The notes below the pieces were generated by a model. It was not told the origin of the DNA. It ran no database searches and saw only the letters and a program-made list of their open reading frames with translations. Below, one piece after another: positions 56,101 through 61,640 of a stretch of 64,000 bases of DNA. Source of the DNA: Ricordea florida (lineage: Eukaryota; Cnidaria; Anthozoa; Corallimorpharia; Ricordeidae); the NCBI GenBank assembly GCA_949710005.1, contig OX453277.1, positions 14,378,008-14,442,007 on the forward strand, written 5' to 3'. Positions within the stretch are counted from its first letter, which is position 1, and each line of letters starts with the position of its first letter. A program made the translations under genes and the position numbers.

Positions 56101-58877
56101 ACCAATGGCGGAAGGCTTGTTTCATTTTCTTTCCATAACTTTTCAAACCGCCGATTTTTCCAACGTAACCCGTTCACAGTTCATTACAAATTTTTCTATG
56201 CAATTTTATCGTTGCGCACTCGCGTCTTCCAGAAAACCTGAAAAATAGTCATTTCACGTTGTTGTTTTGCAGAGGATGGCAAAGAACTCTACCAGACTGT
56301 ATTTTGCACGTGCAGTTTCATTGCTTCGTTCATCAACGCTATTGTTTGGTGCCGTTGTAGTCGACGTCGTTGTCGTGTTTTGCTGAAGGTCCCTAATGTA
56401 ACAATAGCGACGACGGCCTAACAACCAACTTGACCGGTAACAGAACGCCAAATTGAGCACTAATCATTATTTCAACGCTTTTCACGCGCCCTTGTGAGTA
56501 GCGTTGTCTTTGTTACGTCTGCATGCGTGGCGGAGCGCAGACCATACAAGCGGAAATCTATTAACCTAATTGTCATTTTGGAGATGCCCAATACAAACAA
56601 AAGCTTGTACGGACAGTGCCAGAGTTACCATTAACGTTTGCTGAGTGTTTTGTTTTTTGTTGCAATCTAGAGACATCCTCAGTTTGGCTGACTGGTGATG
56701 GGTATATAGCATATCGACTTAACCCCACAGAGGACAGCTGGTCCCAGGACAAGAACCTTGTGGCTTTTCGTGTGTGGACTAACTACTCTGACGGACTTAT
56801 ACTTGGCTTACAGCCACGCTTTGATGGCGATTACTTGTTCATCGAGTTGATCAATGGCAAAATACTTGTAAAGATGGATCTGGGAGAAGGTAAAGTTAAA
56901 TCAACTTTACTTGTATGATTCTTAGCAAGAATCTTAAATGGTACAGTCTTGTTTGTACCACAGTGCATCAGTGCATGCCTACCAGTTAACGTCATGAATA
57001 CTAAGGGTAAATATTAACTGAATAATTTAAAATGTGGAAGAAATGGTTTTGACCCCTGTTGTAAATTGTATGCTGTTAAAATATGTTTATAAAAAGGTCT
57101 CAATCTTTAGGGACTTAACTTTTCGCAGCTCAGAAATATTTTCTTGACAACCACAGGTGAAGTGCGCATGACTGGAAGGGGGGTGCACTTGAATGATAAG
57201 AGTTGGCACTGGGTCAAGTTTGACAGACATGAACGTAAAATCACTTTGATGATCGACAGGAAACTCGTGGCCAGCAGAAATATATCAGGAAAGTTTGTTA
57301 AGTTTGATGTCCATGGAAAGGAGCCTAAAGTATACTTCGGCGGCGCACCGAAGGACGTGCTAACAGGATCTGAATCGAAGAGAAACTTTAGTGGATATTT
57401 ACAGGAGTTTTACCTCAAGGATAAGAAAATACTGGATGGTATTGCACCATCGACATCAGAAGACCGATTTAGAAAAGTAGGTAAAGTGATTTTTGGTATG
57501 TTACCAAACGGCGAAGATCAAATTCTCGCAGGTAGTGGATCAGGATCATTGCGCTCTGAACTTGGAGATGATGAAGATGGTGAATGCGAGAAGCCAACCT
57601 CAATCCAACCTACAGGTACGTCACTTAACCTCACATCAAAAGAGACTGCGTCATAATCAGTGTGGGTCATGAAAGAGAGTGGGCCATAATGAGCAAAGCC
57701 AATTAGTTTTCGTTTCTGTTTCAAAACTTACTTTGCCTGTTTTTTCTTTTCGGGTTAGTTTCGTTCGGCAACAGGAGTCCGTTAAAACTTATCATCGAAA
57801 AATGTTATGTATAAAATTGCCATCTCGTTTTTGAGGCTGACATTTTAAAAGAAGAAAGATTTCATACGCTTGAGAATTGAACACTTAGAATAAAATTCAT
57901 TTTTCCGCCATTAACATTACGTAAAAGTGCCACACTGAGTAACATTTAATTTAGGTAATCATAATCTTCTCTTAACCTCGATTTTCCACTGTACTCCTAG
58001 TCTCATTTCCTTCTTTCTCCCGTGTGGCCACGTAACTTCGATATATTCTTTTCCATCAAATAGATACTGGTAATGCAAAGCTTTCGAGTGGTTATAGGGT
58101 TACATAGCTATTTCATACCATGCCATAGAAAATGCAAACAACAGTTGAAAGAAACTGTCGAGAATCGAAACGCATGATGGGAAGGTTGGATGTGATTCAG
58201 TTCAATAGACCTTATTCGCTTGTACATTTTGTTTTCACAATACAGATCATGTGATAATACTCATGAGATTTGACTCTTTGTCTTGTTCATTAAAAAGAGT
58301 GCATGCACTCTTTTTAATGAACAAGACAAAGGATCAAATCTCCTGAGTATCATCACATGATCTGTATTGGGAAAACAAAATGTACAAGCGAATAAGGTCT
58401 ATTGAACTGAATCGATTTGACAGTTCGATGGAAGTGACTGACGAATATACAACGGATTTCCAGCATTCTGCTTGCCTGTATTTTCCATGGCACGGTATAA
58501 AGGATTTTACCATCAGGTCTTTGGGTGTCTAGCAACATATGGCTATAGTCGCATAATTAATTGCCCTACTTTTTGCCGTAGAAGCAAGCGTGACGTCATC
58601 AGTCACATTAGGATCCACTCCTCCGGAGGCCATACCCACTGGAGTTCAGGCCCACAGATCACTGCCCCAGGCAGTGCCAACATGGATTATATACTCATTA
58701 GCTGTTGTAGCAGCTCTTGCTATATTGACCACGTTGTTTTTAATATATCGATGGAACTCACGATACAGTGGCTCTTTCAAACCTGAGCCGGCCTCCTCCA
58801 CTGTGGATTCGCCAAAACATTCTGCACAGGGTTCAAGACCTAGAATCTTCATAACGAGACATGAAGAGAAAATTTAG
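35126..58877 (+). CDS. Neurexin-like transmembrane protein (LamG-EGF-LamG), five coding exons
   Basis: Cell-surface adhesion-type protein. Exons: 35126-35637, 36208-36422, 56671-56889, 57157-57615, 58582-58877; all junctions are AG/GT with compatible phases (first intron phase 2, others phase 1), giving 566 residues. Signal peptide 1-18 (LAIGVIFQLCLIAGSQAG). First LamG about 20-180, with WHKVAIQRD and a closing CISGIM in exon 2. EGF module with six cysteines (CLDPCSQSDNC, CQV, CDCRGTGYEGANC). Second LamG in exons 3-4 (NLVAFRVWT, WHWVKFDRHERKITLMIDRK, FSGYLQEFYLKD). A threonine/proline stalk leads to a transmembrane helix (IIYSLAVVAALAILTTLFLI) and a 40-residue tail ending HEEKI. Intron 2 (20.2 kb) contains all of Element 2. 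Alternative names include other LamG/EGF receptors such as CNTNAP-like. Confidence 0.9.
36423..37689. other. Intron 2 sequence left of Element 2
   Basis: Ordinary AT-rich intron sequence between the EGF exon and Element 2. I see no gene, RNA or clear repeat. Confidence 0.5.
37690..37694. repeat. Target-site duplication of Element 2, left (ATTGC)
   Basis: ATTGC borders both ends (37690-37694 and 54782-54786). With a neighbouring T it can be read as the 6-bp TATTGC, the same ambiguity as at Element 1. Confidence 0.88.
37695..37932 (+). repeat. Left TIR of Element 2 (about 238 bp)
   Basis: Matches the reverse complement of 54545-54781 with about six mismatches and one single-base indel, roughly 97% identity by eye. 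Differences cluster in the inner third. It ends before the PolB leader. Confidence 0.92.
37942..37973 (+). promoter_or_regulatory. TTTAAAG motif and small stem-loop before PolB of Element 2
   Basis: TTTAAAG at 37942-37948 is followed by a stem-loop ACCAT-ATCA-ATGGT (37960-37973) ending 3 nt before the ATG. The arrangement parallels motif plus hairpin at 26537-26569 in Element 1. Confidence 0.5.
37977..40947 (+). pseudogene. Polinton PolB, internally deleted and frameshifted
   Basis: Frame one (37977-39176) encodes two SAP-like repeats (LRAIAKNAGVQRYSQFRKVE and LRIISKKLGTRGYAKMRKTE), a basic region, and the OTU-like start (QECFKWAVTSAVFP). A different frame (open 39055-40947) resumes at SLASLVNNL and keeps ExoIII-like YLKTDVLLLADVFENFR, motif A YLDANGLYG, motif B NNSVFGKAM, motif C FTDTDSLAY and KLYAF. 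Compared with Element 1 about 365 residues are missing, including the C2HC finger, the WHGC module, ExoI and ExoII. Three GAGCAGTC copies (39129-39157) mark the junction. The polymerase core motifs survive but the protein cannot be made as one chain. The 3' end overlaps the convergent integrase by 52 bp. Confidence 0.9.
40896..41876 (-). pseudogene. Integrase (rve/DDE) with two frameshifts
   Basis: The 5' part (41876-41208) is open and keeps the triad in QADLLFL, MVDPGTEF and FVERANR. After WVKMLPG the reading passes through two frame changes between about 41160 and 41260 before the C-terminal SH3-like part (LPPDVEVRYLYAPGEDEGG to LPPDSVLK) continues to 40896. The region between the breaks shows little resemblance to the Element 1 integrase, so bases have also been replaced or lost. 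Orientation and neighbours are as in Element 1. Confidence 0.88.
41904..43138 (+). pseudogene. Hexon-like major capsid protein, one frameshift
   Basis: Orthologue of the Element 1 MCP. The first barrel is open from 41904 to about 42615 (SVYLIFDLNVSGHKDNTLVN, VFGGETIQDTQRFDLFQTYH). A single-base loss near 42615, in the segment matching GKGFYYEN of Element 1, moves the rest into another frame, open from 42620 to 43138 (KTFTVSRPNDNAINEH, VNPDITSIKINIDGKP, SCYMFVVADAVMGV). Similarity to Element 1 is high across both parts, so the break looks recent. Confidence 0.85.
43146..43775 (+). CDS. A32-like packaging ATPase with altered Walker A, 209 aa
   Basis: Open and collinear with the Element 1 ATPase, including Walker B (TLIILDD) and the VLTQQLTSIAKPFREN stretch. 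The Walker A lysine is replaced: residue 22 is asparagine (codon AAC at 43209-43211), giving GPTNCGNT where Element 1 has GPTNCGKT. Loss of that lysine normally abolishes nucleotide binding, so the product is probably inactive although the frame is intact. It starts 7 bp after MCP and ends 2 bp before the next ATG. Confidence 0.9.
   Translation: MNELRDKIPFNCIITGPTNCGNTQYLVDQLRGHFRGAFEYITLICPTYAHNKTYQDFAKGDKRFWVLSPDASDQDEINVLLTLCSSFFSGKNTLIILDDCAVSKDLKKRSNKFIDLAFSGRHTGISVWVLTQQLTSIAKPFRENVACVVSFYNPSQIAMKMLFEDYGGTLEADARKRLEKALKKEKYARLCFCLRHPFQSYLEIPAIVA
43778..44269 (+). CDS. Orthologue of the Element 1 174-aa protein, 163 aa
   Basis: Function unknown. The start MSTPEDILNGE (43778) is chosen because it matches MTSVEDYIEEE in Element 1; an upstream in-frame codon would overlap the ATPase. 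Conserved: LGSTKEYTGTDM, YYKRYQVVSGKKIADGLVDS, and the hydrophobic LVLKGGRLTALLSALIHVAK. Open throughout. Confidence 0.75.
   Translation: MSTPEDILNGETSVGNAPPENELESKREALSILACLGSTKEYTGTDMDFKDTLKLSEKDVEKYYKRYQVVSGKKIADGLVDSSFQLIAQVVSKFVHIDDQDALVSDWNNDQLILKEISEVSGLLVLKGGRLTALLSALIHVAKQFKLSEPEPIPAHIGVDTVH
44289..44311 (+). promoter_or_regulatory. Stem-loop, 8-bp stem and 7-nt loop (A)
   Basis: TCCTAATA-AGGTGCC-TATTAGGA, followed by GACT. The stem-loop at 45347-45369 has the same geometry and the base-paired change A-T to G-C, with the same trailing GACT. It lies between the 163-aa gene and the SSB-like gene. Confidence 0.7.
44389..45321 (+). CDS. Putative single-stranded-DNA-binding-like protein with acidic tail, 310 aa; Element 2 only
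   Basis: No counterpart in Element 1. The body is beta-rich (KVYVKGENGEKRPIFIELAK, GAYLKFNTKGKGEKIKCKTR, ILMTAQIVLRWDDIYWG, GASMRVHVSEITLTPAEY) and is followed by a long Asp/Glu/Ser tail (DDDGDECSDESGDESSDESD, DDDDDDEAQ) and a basic end PAPRRKRT. An OB-like body with an acidic C-terminus and a V.EI.L-type last strand is the layout of viral SSB proteins, including DUF2738-like proteins of large DNA viruses; this is pattern-based inference. An alternative start at 44335 adds 18 residues but overlaps the leader. Confidence 0.55.
   Translation: MSKPQPVLIRPGSNFDWSTITIGEPRKNPYDGAASKVYVKGENGEKRPIFIELAKHKVWGVSGRWKFGLNARKQTNKNIEGFQVSYPMTSRSSVKKPRDDERLTFAIFDAMRALTADAISNGFRKASSTTYDAYKKHKDDTILAVKPMYDYTKDKSKPQGAYLKFNTKGKGEKIKCKTRIYGTGVGEESPFDFMYDEDKPILMTAQIVLRWDDIYWGGHGTTGYGASMRVHVSEITLTPAEYDDDGDECSDESGDESSDESDDEYSFLSKKLDDDDDDEAQFKFKPIDELLNEEEEEAKHPVPAPRRKRT
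45347..45369 (+). promoter_or_regulatory. Stem-loop, 8-bp stem and 7-nt loop (B)
   Basis: TCCTAGTA-TAGTACT-TACTAGGA, followed by GACTTAAAGATTT, which includes a TTAAAG motif. It sits 32 nt before the ATG at 45402 and 25 nt after the SSB-like stop codon. Confidence 0.7.
45402..45806 (+). CDS. Charged single-pass membrane protein, 134 aa (orthologue of 25404-25835)
   Basis: The start MSEEKTEQITK matches Element 1. A Lys/Glu-rich helix (DPKRVEAGKKLSAINKKAGE) is followed by a hydrophobic segment (FQNVLTLGSIGFAAYALF) and a proline-containing tail (ARTFNPPPVKNI). Intact. Function unknown. Confidence 0.75.
   Translation: MSEEKTEQITKEPDTKVKIRDPKRVEAGKKLSAINKKAGEALKREEEREAKARQDEKDESASMDVNAWIPSLSFQNVLTLGSIGFAAYALFTSYKSKIADLRVPARTFNPPPVKNIDESMRAADQENNLKDGWM
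45815..46033 (+). CDS. Small conserved two-helix membrane protein, 72 aa
   Basis: Near-identical in layout to 25876-26094 of Element 1: NKLVKTVTDSAVLVGLAAAV, KKALRESF, SMYLKTYLEDQ. Start at MAENKL (45815), not the earlier in-frame ATG at 45797. Its TGA overlaps the ATG of the next gene (TGATG). Confidence 0.78.
   Translation: MAENKLVKTVTDSAVLVGLAAAVGYVGKKALRESFIGDLSSSIMNYGKWVAVLAASMYLKTYLEDQKILPSN
46033..46434 (+). pseudogene. Orthologue of the 130-aa coiled-coil protein, one nonsense codon
   Basis: The frame opens at the ATG overlapping the previous stop and runs to 46434, but codon 52 is TAA (46186-46188), at the position of a lysine in the QKDYAEYQEKR segment of Element 1. Downstream the same frame is preserved (KFSDYYRPNGDQRMGEMVYV). 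A single substitution explains the break. Confidence 0.85.
46472..47413 (+). CDS. Acidic/coiled-coil protein with glycine-rich membrane C-terminus, 313 aa
   Basis: Orthologue of 26574-27551. The start MATADPDLDPTELNEP is chosen over an ATG four codons upstream by alignment with the DLDPTELNEP end in Element 1. The C-terminal 110 residues (SLRERVKAIFKKYGFTAFAV, GKGVGDGLKTIGKKLGEILP, MVGAIVSFLFKTAGEVVSFL) are almost the same as in Element 1, whereas the acidic N-terminus has diverged. Intact. Confidence 0.78.
   Translation: MATADPDLDPTELNEPGATGGDDGDDTLYLSPIATKTSTTRVDPDMEEETSFTGDNLGETVPLIEEMEVDQDEAWAKIRARFPKVDTSKFTAGLNQFKQVVVKLIRKGSVPYEFFKGDEVNDRLPDTIKNSLGPSAAEIVEANDGQIAKKKGALTKLKERLRFHRDKPLKTPEEERQIEDLERQVGEQEREIGSLEEENEQIQERMSLRERVKAIFKKYGFTAFAVVSAVSVVIGVIVSNLSKALSKLGKGVGDGLKTIGKKLGEILPGMVGAIVSFLFKTAGEVVSFLGKNAWLLIVAVVVYLVEQLKKRHR
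47420..47599 (+). CDS. Short YCVK zinc-ribbon-like protein, 59 aa; Element 2 only
   Basis: Begins MWSYCVKERKETECV and ends with KCKCASCGITKTRFLSEAEY plus a basic tail. The YCVK....KT...G...K..C..CG..KTRF layout resembles DUF5679-like zinc ribbons found in viruses and archaea, and small basic proteins in adenovirus-related elements (from memory). The first CxxC is reduced to YCVKERK, so only one full cysteine pair is clear. It starts 7 nt after the previous stop, and no equivalent is seen in Element 1. Confidence 0.6.
   Translation: MWSYCVKERKETECVPGSETYTKTCSGRYMMKCKCASCGITKTRFLSEAEYKNLKRTKR
47606..48238 (+). pseudogene. Penton-like protein, one nonsense codon; relocated relative to Element 1
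   Basis: The frame 47606-48238 matches the Element 1 penton-like protein (SVTMYESETRVYLDPPL, FIIIEPGTYSLRSIH, GLGVPEVIKPGKL, HFDLSILDSEWKKLDLNGSP) but has TAA at 47963-47965, where Element 1 has a tyrosine codon. It lies between the zinc-ribbon gene and the 200-aa orthologue, whereas in Element 1 it follows the 517-aa gene. A TTTAAAG motif (47579-47585) lies in the end of the zinc-ribbon gene, upstream of this ATG. Confidence 0.8.
48272..48874 (+). pseudogene. Orthologue of the 200-aa membrane-hairpin protein, start codon lost
   Basis: Open from 48272 to 48874 and aligned with the Element 1 protein from its second residue (DEYKRIYPEVPP against DDYKGIYPQLPI), but the expected initiator is CTG at 48272-48274. 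The next in-frame near-cognate codon is GTG at 48302. Conserved: LGTSLSGVG, KINTIEDLVSKA, REEILKELK. Either a silent gene or one using a non-ATG start. Confidence 0.7.
48920..48944 (+). promoter_or_regulatory. Stem-loop, 9-bp stem and 7-nt loop (C), abutting an ATG
   Basis: CTTCTATCC-AAACACT-GGATAGAAG, directly followed by the ATG of the 520-aa gene at 48945. Same loop length as stem-loops A and B but an unrelated stem sequence, which suggests that structure rather than sequence is kept. Confidence 0.65.
48945..50507 (+). CDS. Conserved large virion-candidate protein with C-terminal anchor, 520 aa
   Basis: Orthologue of 28296-29849 and fully open. Shared blocks: WLNAPDMNY, PQQLNFAVWCATSGCGISPF, YSWFIPTSGHGLTKAGLGRL, AIETQQEFLALFESSVIEND, and a terminal hydrophobic helix (LIALTIAAAGVAWALFRW) after a Pro/Thr/Gln-rich linker. 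Survival of this frame in a decaying element may be chance or recent descent from a working copy. Confidence 0.8.
   Translation: MGLLNDFRNRYPNADRSQFTFVTDIYGGYMRWKRNGTTIMSYDDPTGKTWIEDLPQSLKVELWADLGLSGKTVSSFPKSLTLTNRWYSIPAIDFDDFTSDVTRMLTSLDIYVSNTKTFTANMRNVLTSQVVTFKSGAQSRKWLNAPDMNYCPQQLNFAVWCATSGCGISPFESLNYPKVVNSFVKFHVYFTIRRILYELSVPLPDEQPFAIANNPYSKVAYQRLCAEFGIANDSDFRWKGGRNSGLGDIFLDYGAGYHGQGGGFQNVHVVRNYDEEANQWPGAGGKFSDDGGKKDKGDLISFIRNDDFAGFKYSWFIPTSGHGLTKAGLGRLNRSAEAFVYCVLGSQVNTRNSIVGTGGGAIETQQEFLALFESSVIENDISSSVQRYQLATQEAKLRLDLAIAPGVWLMPSNMIINTETVVGYNNNLMKATGDMKFGVNSDVNLETKPVGISHNLGSSKVKLPQAAVKAKSVQVQPPKMDAEPGIKEPTPVNTSTQHEDTLIALTIAAAGVAWALFRWY
50551..50924 (+). pseudogene. SLOG/DUF2493 (YspA-like) protein, frameshifted near its start; Element 2 only
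   Basis: From about 50574 the frame encodes VGSRNFFDDKKF, then IIISGGARGADTMAEEFA, FLPQWDFYGKAAGPIRNRAI and VLAFPS: the V.GSR...D, SGGARGAD, W...GK.AG..RN and AF.. signature of the DUF2493 branch of the SLOG Rossmann superfamily, proposed to bind nucleotide-derived ligands. The only suitable ATG (50551, ATGGCATCTGTTGCTATTAT) is out of frame by what looks like a one-base loss near 50570. A gene of this mainly bacterial/phage family in a Polinton is unexpected. It is not present in Element 1. Confidence 0.75.
50980..51525 (-). CDS. CxHG...CxxC zinc-binding repeat protein, 181 aa
   Basis: Six copies of a unit like ICxHGKxKYxCKECGGSG at residues 5-115, then a less regular cysteine-rich part (MCEHSKRESEDGCNACDSSV, CGHGMAKHLCEVC). 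Corresponds to 31549-31986 of Element 1 but lacks the SAP-like N-terminus and is longer. At DNA level the middle copies (about 51285-51400) are nearly identical, showing recent internal duplication. Probably zinc- and nucleic-acid-binding; the role is unknown. Confidence 0.75.
   Translation of the reverse strand: MPKKCIHGKSKYRCKECGTGICIHGKSKYCCKECGGSGICVHGKVKYVCKECKGSSICAHGRVKYVCKECGGSGICAHGRVKYVCKECGGSGICVHGRIRPRCKVYVGYKYHCIECCSRMCEHSKRESEDGCNACDSSVCGHGMAKHLCEVCPLFIMDTCTPCLIRLREEVAKGLWKESYE
51566..51944 (-). pseudogene. C-terminal part of a right-end gene with FYK...W motif
   Basis: The open minus-strand frame ends FYKALYDELMPIAWHTNRLL then VEELEGLKKRWGL, matching the end of the Element 1 239-aa protein. 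An internal ATG is at 51856, but the open frame extends upstream to about 51944 (IITKINCLAKRYYWDKFVRW), where a stop and a 21-bp inverted copy of sequence from 54071-54091 are met. The probable N-terminal part lies 2 kb away at 53975-54517. Confidence 0.6.
51945..53974. mobile_element. Inserted or rearranged 2-kb block with decayed foreign ORF
   Basis: Separates two parts of a right-end Element 2 gene. It contains a short plus-strand start (52110-52240) resembling the first strand of a chromodomain (LYEVERIIS), and on the minus strand, from about 53390 to 52250, broken frames with a coiled coil and then NFLSRAEIGLWFSKSFGL and LLDKFVVGDSFFHELSMVVD, LPRSYLIQQ. I recall these phrases from multi-copy cnidarian ORFs of unknown type (unverified). 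At least three frame breaks. CATGGCGAACAATTCCGTAC at 51952 is repeated inverted at 54071-54091. Confidence 0.5.
53975..54517 (-). CDS. Right-end Element 2 gene, N-terminal or truncated protein, 180 aa
   Basis: Starts MAANDIQFIS, 28 bp inside the right TIR. It contains a beta-rich middle (VILFYMDNKNKLGLRKSIDR, FYPGYIECVSLYFNFTCLEF) and ETGYGVHGEQFRT, similar in position to KNFGVNG in the Element 1 239-aa protein. Beyond GEQFRT the sequence looks unrelated and rich in CpG, so the end is probably acquired from the inserted block. Function unknown. It likely formed one gene with 51566-51944. Confidence 0.5.
   Translation of the reverse strand: MAANDIQFISPSGGLYPFVLEDLGLRGDGEMDELLGDNSGLELVARIDRKKNRSAWTQIEGLFQFPIYHDPSKQVILFYMDNKNKLGLRKSIDRVSTELGGLISRFYPGYIECVSLYFNFTCLEFGIRVDLEMEYDGETGYGVHGEQFRTSWPPRMRIAILLGLSLNSAAHENCRGDTEV
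54545..54781 (-). repeat. Right TIR of Element 2 (about 237 bp)
   Basis: Inverted partner of 37695-37932 with about six substitutions and one indel, ending ...GCAACTACT. The ATTGC duplication follows at 54782-54786. Confidence 0.92.
54782..54786. repeat. Target-site duplication of Element 2, right (ATTGC)
   Basis: Matches 37690-37694. The intron sequence resumes with AGTCTTTGAATG; 54787-55170 shows nothing recognisable. Confidence 0.88.
55173..55455 (-). mobile_element. tRNA-derived SINE
   Basis: On the minus strand the head has an A-box-like TTGGCGCAGTGGTGAGAG and a perfect B box GGTTCGATTCC, then a body with TTTTCTCCGGGTACTCCGG and a 3' tail of ATT repeats at 55173-55190. That structure identifies a tRNA-derived SINE in the neurexin intron. 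It is not a functional tRNA: no intact cloverleaf with a matching acceptor stem was found. Confidence 0.8.
55456..55620 (+). mobile_element. Second tRNA-derived SINE, opposite orientation
   Basis: The plus-strand head CGTGGTTTAGTGGTTATAG and B box GGGTTCAATTCC are followed by a body containing CTCAACCACGCTTGTAAATA. It abuts the first SINE head to head. Different family from its neighbour. Confidence 0.65.
55621..56670. other. Intron 2 sequence right of the SINEs
   Basis: No gene or clear repeat beyond a GTCGACGTCGTTGTCG-type phrase at about 56359-56375 and its relative near 56410. The intron ends at the acceptor CAATCTAG (56663-56670). Confidence 0.4.
58194..58413. mobile_element. Long foldback MITE in the last neurexin-like intron
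   Basis: Two arms of about 105 bp, GATTCAGTTCAATAGACC and its complement at the ends, meet near 58303 at GAGTGCATGCACTC. A few mismatches only, so relatively young. It lies 170 bp before the last exon. Confidence 0.9.
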
Positions 58878-61640
58878 ATGACGCCGACCCGTGAGAGATC
58901 AGAAGTGGTTTAAATTTGCCTTGTTTGACAACCAACTGCAGTGGCAGCAAGTACGCGAATGAAGAGCAGATCAATTAGTTCTGCCAAAAAAGACGAATGG
59001 TTGCCCCGTTTTAATGGACGTTTCTATGAAGATTAGAGCCAATTTTGCTCAATCGCTTGCTATAATACCTCGAGTCCCTTCAAGGTGGCTGCGGAGCGGC
59101 TTTGCATAATTAATTACTTGAAATGATGAGGATTTGAGGCCATTTGAACGAGCAAATTTAAGTGCATGCGCAATGGTTAAATTTAGGAGAACTGCGTCCA
59201 TGGATCTTGATTTTGCTATGATGTCCGAACCTTTAGGCACCTGATTATGCAGCTAATGCGCCTTTGCTATTCACCTTTAAATACGGTAGGCAACCAACGT
59301 CACGTGATCGTGGTGCATCTATTACAGGAAACTGGAGAATTTAGAGCTTAGATATGGACAATACTTTTCATTTCTAAAATTTTGATATACAATAAAAGGG
59401 CAGAAGTGTTGCGAAGAATGGAAGCTTGTTAACTGGGATAGGTCAACACCAAAGACAACTTAGTTATTGCATGATGACGGCAGCATCGTTATCAATCTAA
59501 GTACAGGAGCTGGCTGTAATAGAAGAAATGCCGGCACCCATGTTGGAGCACTTAAACCAGCAAAAAATGAGAATTACCACAATGAAGTTTTACTCAAATA
59601 TCCCACCAATTGTGTCTTACCTCCAAGGTTCGGCTGGAAAGTCTAAGCCATCACTTAAAATTAGTGTCGTCTGCATTCATGGTAGGTTGATATTTTAACT
59701 GCCGATGTAACTTGCTTTGCCGTTCGAAACCTCAAATATTGTTGCGGGAATTCCCGTCTCCATTTGGAGTGAACCTGTTGCAGTGTTTTCATTGTTTACC
59801 GAAGACCGAGCTCATAAAGTATTGATATTTTGAAATAAAGTTAGTCCAGTGAAGCTTAAGTGGCACTTTGTACCAAGAGAGTGATGTATAATTCAAACGG
59901 GCAGAAATGGTTATTTAACAATGTCCAAGAATGCGCGCCGCATTGTTGTACAACTACTTCTCATTTTGTTATTATAAGGAGAGATTTGTGAGTTCCATAT
60001 TACTTCATTAGGAGCCGATTTCCTGGAGCCTCCATATGTGCTGTACCCTTGAATCAACCCTTTCCCGGAAAGAATTATTATTGGAACAGGTTTTCCCGCG
60101 AAAATACATTGTTTCCGAGTACGTCTGCATTTTTACCCACACGCTTTCGGCCATTGTTGTAAAAGGTTCTTCAGAACTCAAAAAAAGCATGTGTAAAGCA
60201 AGGGTTGACTGCAAGGGCTTATGGGAGATGGAGGCTCCTAGTTATCAGCTCCTAGTTATTATATATGAGACATCTAGTCTATACAATTAGAGCTCTTCGT
60301 GATTCTTCGTGTTCTACTAAGAGATTTAATCTCACTGGCGTGCATTTTTGGCCATAAGTTGAAATGGTTGTAATAATTTCTTGAGCTAATGGAATTGAAA
60401 TCAAAGCTATTGAAAAAAAAAAATTAAAAATTACCGTGGATAAACAGAAGGCTCTAAAAAAAACTATTTATACCAATAGGTAAGACCTTAATAATGACAA
60501 GTTTTCTCAGTGTTACCATAATAATTAGTTATGAGTGTCGTAGGACAAAGTATTTCGAAGTATTTGCTAATTTTATGATTTCTTGACCTTTTTTTTACTT
60601 AATAATAAAAAAATTTCCTCGGTTGGGATTGGTTTAAAAAACTCCTATTTTCCACTGATTTACTTGCCAAGTTGATATGAGACAGTTTGTTAGTACGCGC
60701 GCTGTGATTGGTCAATTTAGCGGGCCGTACTTCACAGTACGGCCCGCTAAATTCAAAAGTTTGTTTTGAGATATAATAAATATTTTACAAACCTCGTTTC
60801 GTCGTTTTTTCCGCTCGGATTTATGGCCCGCGTGCTTCGCTCTTGGGCCATAAATTCGCGAGGAAAAAACTCGGTCCGTAACTTACAGTACGGAATTCGA
60901 ACTCGATTCGGTAAGAGGTACGTATTTATCTTACGACTGACTGCGATAAATACCGGTATTTGTTTAATACCGGTATAATACCAGTATTTTTTAATACCGG
61001 TATTTGTTTGAAGACATTAGCAAAATTCATTACACAAATGCCAAAATGACAGTAAAAATAAAATGATGCGGGATATGTTACGAGATTTACAGGTTTAGAG
61101 ATAATAAGGAGGGGATGGTTGTTCAAGCAAAGTACGACTGACAGCAGAAACTTTCATATACTATGACTCAACATTAAACCTTATTCAAAAAAACATTTCC
61201 TTATGTTTTATAAAAGTATCCCGCTTATACAAAAAAGGCATTTTGTTAGTGTATTTTTCTCATTTACGATTGATCCAAGTTGGAAGCAATAATCCTAGGC
61301 CCTAGGGGGTAGTCCTAAACTGCCCCTTAGCTGATCCCCTTGAGGCATATCACGCAAGGAGAATTTGGAATCTAGGGTGTTTTTCTGCTCCATATAAACT
61401 CCATGGTAACAAAATTCATTTTCCGGACAACAAGCCCAACAAGATCTCTCAACAAAAATAGGATTCCCTCACCCAGTGTGTAGTTACAATAAGCAGACTA
61501 CTTTTTCACCTATAAAAGGTGAACAACGCATCATACGTTTCCTCCCTTCTTACTGCTCTTTAAGGGTTCTATCTAGCTACTTACCCAAGAAAATTTTACA
61601 GTACGTTTAAACTCTTCTTAAAGAGGAAATTAGACATTAA
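58878..61640. other. 3' flank of the neurexin-like gene, no gene recognised
   Basis: Should start with the 3' untranslated region. It holds a 40-bp palindrome at 60714-60753 (AATTTAGCGGGCCGTAC and complement) and four ATACCGGTAT-type repeats at 60950-61005. Several short open frames have no recognisable content. Confidence 0.5.

Noticed and set aside
59049..60290. Short frames downstream of the neurexin-like gene
   Set aside because: No recognised domains or supporting splice sites; probably untranslated or intergenic sequence.
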